Assembly (NCBI GenBank): GCA_019359375.1
Contig: JAHHHL010000024.1
Location: 1-64,000, forward strand
Reading direction: 5' to 3'
From: Lyngbya sp. HA4199-MV5
GTDB lineage: Bacteria; Cyanobacteriota; Cyanobacteriia; Leptolyngbyales; Leptolyngbyaceae
DNA: 64,000 nucleotides
This document shows positions 52,605 through 62,409 of the stretch, piece after piece (within the stretch, counting starts at the first letter, position 1; each line of letters opens with the position of its first letter). The position numbers and the translations under genes are program-made. Under the pieces are notes generated by a model, which was given only the letters and a program-made list of their open reading frames with translations, was not told the origin of the DNA and searched no databases.

Positions 52605-54902
52605 ATGGACCTATTTGATCATAACCAGCCGAAAGCCAGCGAACTATCGGCTGACTCAAGTAATCTCTCCCTTAATGCTTCCAGTGTCAAAACGTCTGGC
52701 AGTCAGGCGAAGGGTTCTTCCCTTTTAGACTCAAACTTCAACGAAGCGCTAAGCCAAAACCTTGCAGGTACTGATACAACCGCAGGCAAAGCAGACGCTT
52801 CCAAATCAGGCGCTTCTAAGGGCACTGGCACTTTAGCGATTGACCAAAACAAAGAAGGCAAGATGGGAACCTGCCAGTTTGCTGGCACCGCTGCCTGCAC
52901 CTGCAATAAAACAAAAACAGATGGCTCCTCTGAACGTCTAGATGCTTCCAATCCTAAGTCCTCTAAAGGGTTGATCGAAGAGGCTGGTGCTGAACCATTT
53001 CATATTTCACTCACCAATGTTGATGTCATCCGGAGTGTTGACCTCAATAAACTGCAAAAAGAGGCCACCTTTACCGATGATATCGGCACCAAAGGTGACT
53101 TTTTTATTCCCGGTGCTGGCACCAACACCGTTACCGGAACAGCGGACAAAGATTTGATTGATGGGCGTGGTGGCGGGTTCAATACCATTAAAACGGGTGG
53201 TGGCAGAGACAGCATCTTGCTGGACGATCGCACCACCAACCGCATCCTGGATTTCGATCCAACCGTCGATCGCCTCCTTTTCTCAAAATCTATAGACCCT
53301 AGCAACATCGTGATTGCACAGGGCAAAAACACGACGAAGGAAGGCAATCCACTCGATTCAATCAACAGTACGTTGATCATCGACAAGTCCGACGGTCACA
53401 TTCTGGCATCGCTAGATTCGACAAAAGCAACAGCCCTTCAAGGCATTGAACAGAGTGGCAGAAAAGGCTTTAGCCTGGTGGATGACAAAATCTTTAACAC
53501 CCTTGGCAGGGTAAAGTTTGATCAAGTCGAGGAGGGGAACGGTCAAATCGCGGGTACATCTGGACGCGACAAGTTGATCGGAGGTGAGGGAAATGACACG
53601 CTGCTAGGCGAGTCAACTGGCACTTCGACTCCCCCAGGTGGCAACACTGGTGGCTCGTCTGGCGGTTCGTCTGGTGGCTCGTCTGGTGGTGATGACCACG
53701 ACCATACAGGAGCAGGAGCCAGCAGCGAAAATCACATCGCTCTCGATAAAGTTGACGTTGTTCGCGGACTTGATCTCCAAAAACTGCAAAAAGAGTTCTC
53801 GCTCAAAGATGATATTGGTTTTAGAGGCGATTTTCTTGTTCCAGGTGCAGGTAAAAATACTGTCATTGGCACAGGATCCAAAGACCTGATTGATGGACGT
53901 GGCGGTGGTTTCAACACCATTACAACGGGTGGCGGAAGAGATAGCATTTTGCTGGACGATCGCACAACCAATCGCATTCTGGACTTTGATCCAACCCGCG
54001 ATCGTCTTCTCTTTACGCAAGGCATGGATCTTGACAATATTGTCATTGCACAAGGGAAAAACCCAGGTAAGGGAGGTGTTGGGCAACCGCTGGATTCTGT
54101 CAATAATACGTTGATCATTGATAAATCTGATGGACACATTTTGGCATCGCTGACATTCACCAAAGCGACAGCGCTAGAAGGGGCTGAACAGACTGCTAGA
54201 AAAGCCTTTAGTCTGGTAGACGACAGCGTATTCGACACGTTGAACAAGGTACGGTTTGGTAACGTCGAGGAAGGTAACGGACAACTGACGGGCACGCGCG
54301 GTCGTGACAAACTCGTTGGTGGCAAAGGGGATGATTTCCTGTATGTGGGTGATGATGGCTTCAAACTAAAAACCGCGAAAGGTGGCGGTGGCACCGAGTT
54401 TCCCTTTAAGACCGACAGCCCTGGCACCTCTGAACTCACCCCAACGCTGAAAAATGGTGTCCTCAGTTTCTCCGGTTCCTACAAAAACTTTGATGGGGCA
54501 CCCCTCTTTAGCCAGGGCGAAAAGGAACTCGACCCCAACGCCAAGATTCTCAATGGTGCTAACCCCCAAGCACTGATGGAGGGCTTCTTGAAAGTACCTG
54601 AAGATAAGGAAGGCAATGCCATTTCTGGTACCCATCTGCACTTCAGCCCTGCGGAAGACAGTCGCGGTAACTTTGCCGATGCGACGGTTGTACGGTATTT
54701 TGAGAACACACCTCTTGATGCCAAGTCTGGTACCTTGAGTGGCACGTTTGAACTCACGCCAGAAGAGCAAGCGGCGTTCCTGGCGGGCAACCTGTACGTG
54801 AATATTCACTCTAACCTGGATGTGGATGGTGATGGCAGGGCGGGCTTTGCCACTGGCGAAAATCGTCTCAACTTCAATCAGAATGTGGTGCGCCTTGTCT
54901 AG
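52605..54902 (+). CDS. Repeat protein with two RTX-like modules and C-terminal CHRD domain
   Basis: 765 residues. An N-terminal Ser/Ala/Lys-rich segment contains CQFAGTAACTCNK. Two about 200-residue modules follow (about 132-336 and 376-580), each starting with a VDV[IV]R..DL.KLQKE helix. Both contain GDF.[IV]PGAG.NTV.GT, then DLIDGRGGGFNTI and RDSILLDDRTTNRILDFDP. They are separated by a GGSSGGSSGGSSGGDDHDH linker. A CHRD domain ends the protein (about 585-765: GTHLHFSP, GTFELTPEEQAAFLAGNLYVN). No signal peptide is seen, consistent with C-terminal type I secretion. Start at the ATG at 52605 after AGGAG. Paralog at 55552. Confidence 0.85.
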   Translation: MDLFDHNQPKASELSADSSNLSLNASSVKTSGSQAKGSSLLDSNFNEALSQNLAGTDTTAGKADASKSGASKGTGTLAIDQNKEGKMGTCQFAGTAACTCNKTKTDGSSERLDASNPKSSKGLIEEAGAEPFHISLTNVDVIRSVDLNKLQKEATFTDDIGTKGDFFIPGAGTNTVTGTADKDLIDGRGGGFNTIKTGGGRDSILLDDRTTNRILDFDPTVDRLLFSKSIDPSNIVIAQGKNTTKEGNPLDSINSTLIIDKSDGHILASLDSTKATALQGIEQSGRKGFSLVDDKIFNTLGRVKFDQVEEGNGQIAGTSGRDKLIGGEGNDTLLGESTGTSTPPGGNTGGSSGGSSGGSSGGDDHDHTGAGASSENHIALDKVDVVRGLDLQKLQKEFSLKDDIGFRGDFLVPGAGKNTVIGTGSKDLIDGRGGGFNTITTGGGRDSILLDDRTTNRILDFDPTRDRLLFTQGMDLDNIVIAQGKNPGKGGVGQPLDSVNNTLIIDKSDGHILASLTFTKATALEGAEQTARKAFSLVDDSVFDTLNKVRFGNVEEGNGQLTGTRGRDKLVGGKGDDFLYVGDDGFKLKTAKGGGGTEFPFKTDSPGTSELTPTLKNGVLSFSGSYKNFDGAPLFSQGEKELDPNAKILNGANPQALMEGFLKVPEDKEGNAISGTHLHFSPAEDSRGNFADATVVRYFENTPLDAKSGTLSGTFELTPEEQAAFLAGNLYVNIHSNLDVDGDGRAGFATGENRLNFNQNVVRLV

Positions 54903-55551
54903 CCTTAAAGACTGACCGCGATCGTGATAGCCGCATGACAACAACAGCCTGCTAGGGTAGCGATGCCTCAGCAGGCTTTTTTCTGTGCTGCGATCGACCA
55001 AATTTACCCCGGCAGTGAGCAGCATTAGTGCGCGCCCATAGCGCTGATTCTAGAAAGAGCCGATACCATACCTACAAATAACTAGAACCCGGAATTTCGA
55101 TCAGGTTCCAATTAATTTCAGTTTAAAGGTCAAAATCAATCAATTCAGCCTTGCCATTAGAAATTCATTTGCTATAGTTGTAACGAAGAGACCCAGCGAC
55201 CGAATCGATCGTCCAGGATTGCAAGTCTCTAGAAGCTTAGTCAGATTTTCACCTCTCACAGATTTCCACCTCTCACAGGCTTTCTCTGCATACAGGCACT
55301 AAATCGCTTACATCACTCATCATCTAAAGCTGTGGATCGAGCGACCTGTCTGTAGTTCTGCATTTGCCATTAATGCCTTTGAGTTTTTAAGCGCACATTT
55401 GAGTACGATGCCAATTAGTCAGGCTATGAAGCCATTTGTATATAAGTGTCGCAATGTGCTTTTCAGGTATTGAAAGCTTTCCTGGGAATGGTTTTCCACC
55501 GTTCGGTCTGTGACATCTCTTCAACACGCTCTCAAACTTTAAGGAGTCCTT
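54903..55551. other. Intergenic region between the two CHRD protein genes
   Basis: About 650 bp. It begins with the terminator of the first gene (54946-54981) and ends with a 5' leader carrying AAGGAG before the second ATG. The middle, including a CTCACAGATTTCCACCTCTCACAGG duplication near 55255-55280, shows no gene. Confidence 0.5.
54946..54981 (+). terminator. Rho-independent terminator of the first CHRD gene
   Basis: AGCCTGCT and AGCAGGCT form an 8-bp perfect stem with a 16-base loop, followed by a run of six T. Located 44 bp after the stop codon. Confidence 0.85.
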
Positions 55552-56961
55552 ATGGAAGGTTTTGACCACAACAAATCTCACCTAGATCAACACAATGAAG
55601 CTGGAATAGCAGATCCATCAAATAGCAAAACGACTACTGGAGCTGTTGCCAGTAGCTCAACAGGGTCTTCTGTGGCGGCATCCGACCTTGAGCAAGCGCT
55701 CAATCAAACGCTGTCAACTGATGAAAAAGCCGCCGCCCCAGCAGCTACCGTTGGCGTTGATGACCACGATCATGGACCCAAAGTCGGTCCCTTTGAAACG
55801 CATGTGGATCTCAATAATGTTGCAAATGCCAGAACATTAGATCGCAAGCAGGTGGGCAAACAGGGTTCGTTTGAGGATAGTTTTGGCGACAAAGGTGATT
55901 TCCTCAATCCCGGTGGCGGCAACAATACTGTGATTGCTGGCGGTGGCAATGATGTCATTCGAGGTTCTGGGCAAGGGTTGAACACCATTACGACAGGTAG
56001 TGGTAAAGACACCATTATTCTGGGTAAAGAAACCACTAACCGGATCTTTGATTTTGACGCAGCCAACGATCGCTTTGTTCTACAGGGTGTTAGCCCCAAA
56101 GACATCATTATCGCGCAAGGCAAAAACCCCGGTAAAGGTGGACTGGAGCAACCGCTCGACTCTGTAAACAATGCCCTCATCATCGATAAAAGAGAAGGTC
56201 ACATTCTCGCCTCGTTGACATTTGCTAATGCTTCTGACATCAATGAGAGCCACTTTTCACGACTCACTGGTGAAGCCAACCAGAGCTTGCAAAATGAGGA
56301 ACTCAAAGAAGCTGGGTTCAAAAATCAGCGTGGGAATGGTCAACTCAATGGCACCCTGGGGCACGATCGCCTGATTGGTGGCAAAGGGAATGACTTCCTC
56401 TATGTCGGTGACGATGGCTTCAGCCTGGGCACCGCAACCGGGGGCGGGGGCACCGAGTTTCCCTTCAAGACCGACAGCCCTGGCACCTCTGAACTAACGC
56501 CAACGCTGAAGAATGGTGTGCTCAGCTTCTCTGGTTCCTACAAAGACTTTGATGGCGCACCCCTGTTCAGTCAAGGCGAAAAGGAACTCGACCCCAATGC
56601 TAAGATCCTCAGTGGTGCTGACCCCAAAGCACTGATGGACGGCTTCTTGAAAGTACCTCAAGATAAGGAAGGGAATGCCATCTCCGGCACACACTTGCAC
56701 TTTAGCACTGCGGGTGACAATCGTGGCAACTTTGCCGATGCTACGGTGGTGCGCTACTTCGAGAACACCCCAACCGATGCCAAGTCTGGCACGCTGAGTG
56801 GCACCTTTGAACTCTCGCCTGAAGAGCAAGCGGCTTTCCTGGCAGGCAATTTGTACGTGAATATTCACTCCAACATTGATGTGGATGGTGATGGCAGAGC
56901 AGGCTTTGCCACGGGTGAAAATCGCCTCAACTTCAACAAAGACGTGGTGAAATTCGCCTAA
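55552..56961 (+). CDS. Paralog with one RTX-like module and C-terminal CHRD domain
   Basis: 469 residues, the shorter paralog of the protein at 52605-54902. It begins MEGFDHNKSHLDQHN, paralleling MDLFDHNQPK. A DDHDHG stretch precedes a single RTX-like module (about 82-285), with GDFLNPGGGNNTVIAGGGND and TTNRIFDFDAANDRFVL. The CHRD domain (about 290-469) is almost identical to that of the first protein, including GTHLHFS and the NLYVNIHSNIDVDGDGRAGF ending. The near-identity suggests recent duplication or gene conversion of that part. AAGGAG precedes the ATG. Predicted exported via type I secretion, by analogy with RTX proteins. Confidence 0.85.
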   Translation: MEGFDHNKSHLDQHNEAGIADPSNSKTTTGAVASSSTGSSVAASDLEQALNQTLSTDEKAAAPAATVGVDDHDHGPKVGPFETHVDLNNVANARTLDRKQVGKQGSFEDSFGDKGDFLNPGGGNNTVIAGGGNDVIRGSGQGLNTITTGSGKDTIILGKETTNRIFDFDAANDRFVLQGVSPKDIIIAQGKNPGKGGLEQPLDSVNNALIIDKREGHILASLTFANASDINESHFSRLTGEANQSLQNEELKEAGFKNQRGNGQLNGTLGHDRLIGGKGNDFLYVGDDGFSLGTATGGGGTEFPFKTDSPGTSELTPTLKNGVLSFSGSYKDFDGAPLFSQGEKELDPNAKILSGADPKALMDGFLKVPQDKEGNAISGTHLHFSTAGDNRGNFADATVVRYFENTPTDAKSGTLSGTFELSPEEQAAFLAGNLYVNIHSNIDVDGDGRAGFATGENRLNFNKDVVKFA

Positions 56962-57054
56962 CCGTTAGGTTTGGGGTTAGTGCTTTCCACCTACGGCACT
57001 AGCCCGAATGCTCATACAAATGCATCTCCTTTAAAGCGCAGTACACACGAACAA

Positions 57055-57090
57055 CCTGTTGGGGAGCGATCGCTCTCCAGCAGGCTTTTT
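57055..57090 (+). terminator. Rho-independent terminator of the second CHRD gene
   Basis: CCTGTTGGGGAGCG pairs with CGCTCTCCAGCAGG (two G-T wobbles), an about 14-bp stem centred on a HIP1-like GCGATCGC, followed by CTTTTT. Located about 95 bp after the stop. Confidence 0.8.
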
Positions 57091-57140
57091 CCCACGATAC
57101 AAAAACGTTTTCAGAGTCAATCTCATCATCATGGAGTTCA

Positions 57141-57686
57141 ATGATGCGACAGCTTTGTTATGCCCTCACATTAATGACGACGAGCGTGTTGTTAAATGGT
57201 TGGATGATGGCTGCCACACCGGGTAATGATGCAAAACGCCTCAATCAGGCATCACAGCTTGTCAATGTTAGCGTGGTCAGCGATCGCCCCCAGATCGCCC
57301 AGGCAGCCAGTAATACGCACTATCTCACCCTCACGATGCCAGAACGTGCAGGCAAACGGTTTGCCAAGCTTTCTCTTTCGTTTACAGAGCAAAATCAAGA
57401 AAGAACGGTTGCTCCCATTCGCTTTGACCTAGCCAATACCAGAGCGTTTACCGGGGCATCTGGGGCAGACGGTCGTGCGATCGAGATTGAAGATATATGG
57501 ATTGACGAAACAGGCACCTTTTGGATTGAATTCAAAGCACCTGTGCCACCAAAAACTAAGCTTACTCTGGCGCTCAGAACGCTTAAATCAACCCCCTCAG
57601 CAACCTACGGATATGGCGTTGCAGCTTATCCAGAAACAAAATTTCCCGCTATTTTTGTGGGCGATGGAACCATCACCATCCGTTAG
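57141..57686 (+). CDS. DUF2808 exported protein
   Basis: 181 residues with a signal peptide (MMRQLCYALTLMTTSVLLNG, then WMMAATPG) and a DUF2808 domain. The domain's strands read HYLTLTMPERAGKRFAKLSL, TVAPIRFDLANTRAFTGA and FWIEFKAPVPPKTKLTLALR, and it ends in YPETKFPAIFVGDGTITIR. DUF2808 proteins are cyanobacterial, probably periplasmic or envelope-located, of unknown function. The gene follows the CHRD paralog after its terminator, so it is separately transcribed. Confidence 0.85.
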   Translation: MMRQLCYALTLMTTSVLLNGWMMAATPGNDAKRLNQASQLVNVSVVSDRPQIAQAASNTHYLTLTMPERAGKRFAKLSLSFTEQNQERTVAPIRFDLANTRAFTGASGADGRAIEIEDIWIDETGTFWIEFKAPVPPKTKLTLALRTLKSTPSATYGYGVAAYPETKFPAIFVGDGTITIR

Positions 57687-58193
57687 GTAGAAAGGCAGCA
57701 GAAGGCAGAAGTGAAGAAGGCAGAGGGCAGGAGGCAGGAGGTAGAAAGGCAGAGGGCAGGAGGCAGGAGGCCGAAGTGAAGAAGGTTTCTATGTTGGCTT
57801 ACAAACTACAGCCGTTTTTCTTTGCATTCGCCGTACCCTATACCCTAAACCCTACACCCATACTCACAGAGCGCTCACAAGCATCGAATGGTTGAGTGGG
57901 TTGCACATGGTGGCTGAGGGCGAGTATGGTAGAACGAGTCTGTAGTTTACGCAGCTTTACAAACGTGTCAAAAGTGATAGTTTGTTCCTGTAAAGGGAAT
58001 GCTAGCGTCAGAAGTTAGCCCTGACTAAGGAGATTCCTCTTAAAGAATCTACCCGTTTTCTACCGTAGTGCAAGCGTCTCGCTTGCGACGCGGGCAAGAT
58101 GCCCGCACTACGTCAGGGACTTTCTTTTGTGGGAATCACCTAAACTCTACTCGTTGTCGATCGCTACCTTGCCCGAAACTTGAGAACGCAACT
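57687..58193. other. Intergenic region with repeat block and palindrome
   Basis: About 500 bp. A block of GGCAGAGGGCAGGAGGCAGGAG units occupies about 57690-57780; a GGGTGTAGGGTTTAGGG-type reverse block (CCCTATACCCTAAACCC) follows at about 57836-57866. A GCAAGATGC-type palindrome lies at 58065-58111. The carbonic-anhydrase leader ends the region. The frame open from 58068 crosses that palindrome and is not coding. Confidence 0.6.
58065..58111. repeat. GCAAGATGC palindromic repeat, copy 2
   Basis: GTAGTG and CACTAC enclose two hairpins: GCAAGCG-TCT-CGCTTGC and GCGGGC-AAGAT-GCCCGC. This compound palindrome is typical of cyanobacterial genomes; a related copy is at 40021-40088. It could form a cruciform or an RNA double hairpin in the carbonic-anhydrase leader. 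Confidence 0.8.
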
Positions 58194-58868
58194 ATGTCAC
58201 TGACGGGACTCATTCAAGGACTCAACGCCTTCCACAGCAGCTATTTTAATGATCATCGAGAGTTGTTTGAACGGCTGTCGGGTGGGCAGTCGCCGGAAGT
58301 GCTGTTTATTACATGTTCTGATTCTCGGATTGACCCCTGCTTAATTACTCAAGCGCAACCCGGCGAACTCTTTGTCATGCGAAACGTCGGCAATATCATT
58401 CCATCGTATGGGGCAGCCAGCAGCGCTGAATCAGCAGGCATTGAGTACGCGGTGGAAATGTTGGGCATCAAAGATATTATTGTGTGTGGACATTCTCACT
58501 GCGGTGCGATGAGGGGATTGCTACAGGTGGGCACACTGGCAGAAACGATGCCTGCTGTCTACGATTGGTTAAAACGTCATGGTGAGGCAACGCGACGGCT
58601 CGTGTTAGAGAATTATCCCAATGTGGCACCAGAGACACTATTGAAGATTGCGATCGAGCAAAACGTCCTCACACAAATTGAAAATTTAGAAACTTACCCT
58701 GCCATTCGAGCCAAATTACACGGTGGCAAACTAAATCTACACGCATGGATGTACGAGATTGAAACGGGTACTGTCTTTGCCTACAATGCCTCGCAACGAC
58801 AATTTACGCTAATGGAAAAGCGATCGTTTCCCGTACCTGATCCGTTAATCACTACCGTCCCAGCCTGA
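58194..58868 (+). CDS. Beta-class carbonic anhydrase (CcaA/IcfA-like)
   Basis: Zinc enzyme interconverting CO2 and bicarbonate. In cyanobacteria the related CcaA/IcfA acts in the carboxysome. The 224-residue protein has zinc ligands C41 (LFITCSDSR), H100 and C103 (VVCGHSHCG-type CGHSHCGAM). The conserved aspartate-arginine pair is D43/R45, and the pattern GELFVMRNVGNIIP is also typical. It is shorter than carboxysomal CcaA (about 270 residues), lacking its C-terminal extension, so location inside carboxysomes is uncertain. The ATG at 58194 begins MSLTGLIQGLNAFH; upstream in-frame sequence is a palindromic repeat and is excluded. Confidence 0.92.
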   Translation: MSLTGLIQGLNAFHSSYFNDHRELFERLSGGQSPEVLFITCSDSRIDPCLITQAQPGELFVMRNVGNIIPSYGAASSAESAGIEYAVEMLGIKDIIVCGHSHCGAMRGLLQVGTLAETMPAVYDWLKRHGEATRRLVLENYPNVAPETLLKIAIEQNVLTQIENLETYPAIRAKLHGGKLNLHAWMYEIETGTVFAYNASQRQFTLMEKRSFPVPDPLITTVPA

Positions 58869-58904
58869 GCGTTTGTGATGCTTTGAGCATAACCGTGGGT
58901 AAGG

Positions 58905-59060
58905 GAGGGATGAGGGATGAGGGATGAGAGTTTTGAATGTGATCAGAATTCTCCGTGTCCCCGTATCCTCTTCTGCCTCCTGCCCTCTGCCTTTTTTAGC
59001 CTTTAGCCTTTAGCCTTCATCCCTTACCCTCTGCCTCCTACCTTCTGCCTTTATTTTGCT
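58905..59060. repeat. Intergenic degenerate repeat block upstream of acs
   Basis: Starts with GGGATGAGGGATGAGGGATG and continues with CTTCTGCCTCCTGCCCTCTGCC and TTTAGCCTTTAGCCTTTAGCC, the reverse complements of units found at 57690, 3520 and 21607. The apposition of forward and reverse units makes a long imperfect hairpin possible. Confidence 0.75.
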
Positions 59061-59140
59061 AAACAGATGTGAGTGATGCGCTGCAAGTCGGTATGCTGGA
59101 AAGTATCGTTTGCGCGCATTGTCTCGTTCACTCATCCGTC

Positions 59141-61108
59141 ATGTCACAACCGACGATCGAATCTATTCTGCAAGAGCATCGCTTATTTCATCCCTCCGCA
59201 GAGTTTTCTCAAAAGGCTCAAATCAAGAGCCTGGATGAATACCACCGTTTGTATGAGGAAGCCAACGCTGACCCACAAGCCTTTTGGGCAAGGCTGGCAG
59301 AAACAGAACTGCACTGGTTCCAGAAATGGGATACGGTGCTTGACTGGCAGCCACCTTTCGCCAAGTGGTTTGTCAACGGCAAGCTGAACATTTCGTATAA
59401 CTGCCTCGATCGCCACCTCACGACCTGGCGACGTAACAAAGCGGCTTTGATCTGGGAAGGTGAACCAGGAGACTCGCGCACGTTGACCTATGCGCAACTG
59501 CATCGAGAAGTGTGCCAGTTTGCTAATGCGTTGAAACACCTGGGTGTGCAGAAGGGCGATCGTGTGGGACTCTACATGCCCATGATTCCTGAAGCGGCGA
59601 TCGCGATGCTAGCGTGTGCACGCGTTGGAGCTGCACATACGGTCGTGTTTGGTGGGTTTAGCGCGGAGGCATTGCGCGATCGGCTGGTGGATGGGCAGGC
59701 GAAAGTCGTGGTGACTGCCGATGGCGGTTGGCGCAAAGACGCGATCGTACCCCTCAAAGAGCAGGTAGATAAAGCCCTGGCAGATGGCAGTGTGCCCAGT
59801 GTCACCCATACGTTGGTGGTGAAGCGCACAGGACAGGAGACGCACATGCAGGGCGATCGTGACCATTGGTGGCACGACCTCCAAAAGCAAGTTTCGGCTG
59901 ACTGTCCCGCTGAGCCGATGGGTAGCGAAGATTTGCTCTTCATCCTCTACACCTCTGGCAGCACGGGCAAACCCAAAGGCGTGGTGCATACAACAGGCGG
60001 CTACAACCTCTATAGCCACATCACCACCAAATGGATTTTTGACCTGCAAGATACCGACGTTTACTGGTGTACTGCCGATGTTGGCTGGATTACTGGGCAC
60101 AGCTACATTGTCTATGGTCCGCTGTCCAATGGTGCCACCACAGTCATGTACGAAGGTGCGCCCCGTGCGTCGAACCCTGGCTGCTTCTGGGACGTGATTG
60201 AAAAGCACGGAGTCAACATTTTCTACACCGCGCCGACTGCCATTCGTGCCTTCATCAAAATGGGCGACGAGCATCCCAAAGCACGCGATCTATCGTCATT
60301 ACGACTCCTGGGAACGGTCGGCGAACCCATTAATCCCGAAGCCTGGATCTGGTATCAGCAGGTGATTGGGGGAGGACGCTGCCCGATCGTCGATACCTGG
60401 TGGCAAACCGAAACCGGCGGCATTATGATTACCGCACTGCCCGGTGCGATCCCCACCAAACCCGGTTCAGCCACGCTACCCTTCCCCGGCATTCTGGCGG
60501 ATGTGATTGACCTGGAAGGCAACTCTGTGGGTGTGAATGAAGGGGGCTATCTGGCAGTGCGGCATCCGTGGCCTGGGATGATGCGAACCGTCTATGGCGA
60601 TCCTGATCGCTTCCGCCGCATCTACTGGGAACATATTCCACCGAAAGAGGGGCAATACCTCTACTTTGCAGGCGATGGTGCCCGTCGGGATGAAGATGGC
60701 TACTTTTGGGTGATGGGTCGCGTCGATGATGTGATCAACGTGGCAGGTCATCGCCTCGGCACGATGGAAATCGAGTCTGCGCTGGTCTCTCACCCCGCTG
60801 TGGCAGAAGCTGCGGTTGTCGGCAAGCCAGACGAGCTAAAAGGACAAGATATCGTCGCGTTTGTCACGCTTGAAGGCACTTACAGCCCCAGCGATGCCCT
60901 GCTGAAGGAGCTCAAACAGCATGTGGTCAACGAAATTGGCGCGATCGCCCGTCCTGGTGAAATTCGTTTTGCCGAAGCCCTGCCCAAAACCCGATCGGGC
61001 AAAATCATGCGTCGTCTCCTCCGCGATTTAGCCAGCGGCGTGGAAATTTCGAGCGATACCTCCACTTTGGAAGATCGCAGCGTCTTGGAGAAACTGCGGG
61101 AAGGGTAG
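59141..61108 (+). CDS. acs: Acetyl-CoA synthetase (acetate-CoA ligase)
   Basis: Activates acetate with ATP and CoA to acetyl-CoA through an acetyl-adenylate. The 655-residue protein carries the ANL signature [16 protein letters not shown], followed by TWWQTETGG and [20 protein letters not shown]. The C-terminal [14 protein letters not shown] contains the lysine that is catalytic and, in studied enzymes, acetylated. The frame begins at 59069, but the family N-terminus [16 protein letters not shown] starts at the ATG at 59141. It is a monocistronic unit between repeat blocks. Confidence 0.96.
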   Translation: MSQPTIESILQEHRLFHPSAEFSQKAQIKSLDEYHRLYEEANADPQAFWARLAETELHWFQKWDTVLDWQPPFAKWFVNGKLNISYNCLDRHLTTWRRNKAALIWEGEPGDSRTLTYAQLHREVCQFANALKHLGVQKGDRVGLYMPMIPEAAIAMLACARVGAAHTVVFGGFSAEALRDRLVDGQAKVVVTADGGWRKDAIVPLKEQVDKALADGSVPSVTHTLVVKRTGQETHMQGDRDHWWHDLQKQVSADCPAEPMGSEDLLFILYTSGSTGKPKGVVHTTGGYNLYSHITTKWIFDLQDTDVYWCTADVGWITGHSYIVYGPLSNGATTVMYEGAPRASNPGCFWDVIEKHGVNIFYTAPTAIRAFIKMGDEHPKARDLSSLRLLGTVGEPINPEAWIWYQQVIGGGRCPIVDTWWQTETGGIMITALPGAIPTKPGSATLPFPGILADVIDLEGNSVGVNEGGYLAVRHPWPGMMRTVYGDPDRFRRIYWEHIPPKEGQYLYFAGDGARRDEDGYFWVMGRVDDVINVAGHRLGTMEIESALVSHPAVAEAAVVGKPDELKGQDIVAFVTLEGTYSPSDALLKELKQHVVNEIGAIARPGEIRFAEALPKTRSGKIMRRLLRDLASGVEISSDTSTLEDRSVLEKLREG

Positions 61109-61401
61109 AAAAGGCAGAAGGCAGGAGAGTTTTTGGTTTTTGGTTTTTAGTTTTTAGAAAGAGTTAGGAACAGCTCGTGCATGAACAGACAAGAACTGGT
61201 TTAACTCAAAACTCTTATCCCTCACTCTTTCTGTCTAATGTTTAGCGATCAACGATCAACCGTCTAGCTTTCCTCTAAAAACCAACAACTAACAACCAAA
61301 AACTTCCCCCCCCCCGCACTCTTTTTTGGAGCGCCTGCTTTCCGACTGTACCTGACGTGGGAGAATGGTGTTCTACCCAACATACATGCTGATTGAGAAC
61401 T
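61109..61401. repeat. Repeat block between acs and psb28
   Basis: Contains GAAGGCAGGAGAG and TTTTTGGTTTTTGGTTTTTAG (about 61115-61158). Near 61280-61305 come CTAAAAACCAACAACTAACAACC and a C-run, complementary to the first group. The rest is the psb28 promoter. No gene. Confidence 0.65.
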
Positions 61402-61740
61402 ATGGCTCGAATTCAATTTTCTAGAGGTGTTGACGAAGAGGTCATACCCGACGTGAGCTTGACCCGTGCTCGTGATGGTAGCAACGGCAAAGCAATCTTC
61501 TACTTTCAAAATCCTCAAGCGCTCAGTAGCACCAGCACTGACAGCATTACCGGGATGTATCTCGTAGATGAAGAAGGGGAGCTAGTCACCCGCGAAGTGA
61601 ATGCCAAGTTTATCAACGGTCAACCAGAAGCCTTAGAAGCAACTTATATCATAAAATCACCTGCTGAATGGGATCGCTTTATGCGCTTTATGCAGCGGTA
61701 TGGCGAAGATAACGGGTTAGAGTTCAACAAGTCATCCTAA
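61402..61740 (+). CDS. psb28: Photosystem II assembly protein Psb28
   Basis: 112-residue soluble protein that associates transiently with PSII assembly intermediates lacking the oxygen-evolving complex. It starts [20 protein letters not shown], the Psb28 hallmark, followed by [31 protein letters not shown] and a C-terminal [21 protein letters not shown]. Length matches the family. The ATG at 61402 is chosen over one three codons earlier. The moaB gene starts 23 bp after its stop, so the two probably share a transcript, although they have no known functional link. Confidence 0.95.
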   Translation: MARIQFSRGVDEEVIPDVSLTRARDGSNGKAIFYFQNPQALSSTSTDSITGMYLVDEEGELVTREVNAKFINGQPEALEATYIIKSPAEWDRFMRFMQRYGEDNGLEFNKSS

Positions 61741-61763
61741 AAGCTGAAACGCTTAAACACACG

Positions 61764-62273
61764 ATGGCACTTACTCCCCATCCTGATGCCGCTGCTGTAG
61801 CGATTCACTGTGCGGTGATTACCGTTAGTGACACCCGCACCGCCGACACCGATCGCAGCGGTCAGTTAATTCAACACCTGTTGCAGGAGGCTGGGCATGA
61901 GCTGGTTGCTTACGCCATCGTCAAAGATGAGCCTGCACAGATCCAGGAACAGCTTGAGCAGTTGAGCCAGAACGCCGCGTTAGAGACCATCATCGTCAAT
62001 GGTGGTACGGGCATTGCTCCCAGAGACACGACTTACGACGCGATCGCCCTCCTTTTAGAAAAAACGCTACCGGGCTTTGGGGAACTCTTTCGCTGGCTGA
62101 GCTACCAGGACATTGGCTCACGGGCGATCGCATCGCGGGCAATCGCAGGTGTTTTTCGTCAGCGGCTAGTGTTTTCGGTACCTGGCTCTACTGGGGCAGT
62201 ACAACTTGCCATGCAGCAGCTAATCTTGCCAGAGCTACAGCACCTTGTCAGCCAGCTTCGTACCGACCATTAG
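61764..62273 (+). CDS. moaB: Molybdenum cofactor biosynthesis protein MoaB
   Basis: 169-residue MoaB/Mog-type protein of molybdopterin synthesis, involved in adenylylation or metal insertion of molybdopterin. The molybdopterin-binding motif [19 protein letters not shown] is intact, as is the second conserved block [26 protein letters not shown]. The ending [23 protein letters not shown] is typical of MoaB. It lies 23 bp downstream of psb28 and is convergent with the protease gene. Confidence 0.93.
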   Translation: MALTPHPDAAAVAIHCAVITVSDTRTADTDRSGQLIQHLLQEAGHELVAYAIVKDEPAQIQEQLEQLSQNAALETIIVNGGTGIAPRDTTYDAIALLLEKTLPGFGELFRWLSYQDIGSRAIASRAIAGVFRQRLVFSVPGSTGAVQLAMQQLILPELQHLVSQLRTDH

Positions 62274-62409
62274 ATTGAAGGCGACGCATGGGTGAGTCAG
62301 GGGACTGGCGCGATCGCCCCACGTCTTCACCTCCAATCAAAACGATTATGCCACGCTGGGAAAGTGATTTCCTGGCATGCGCTGGCGCAGCTATTGTTCT
62401 TTTCAGGCG

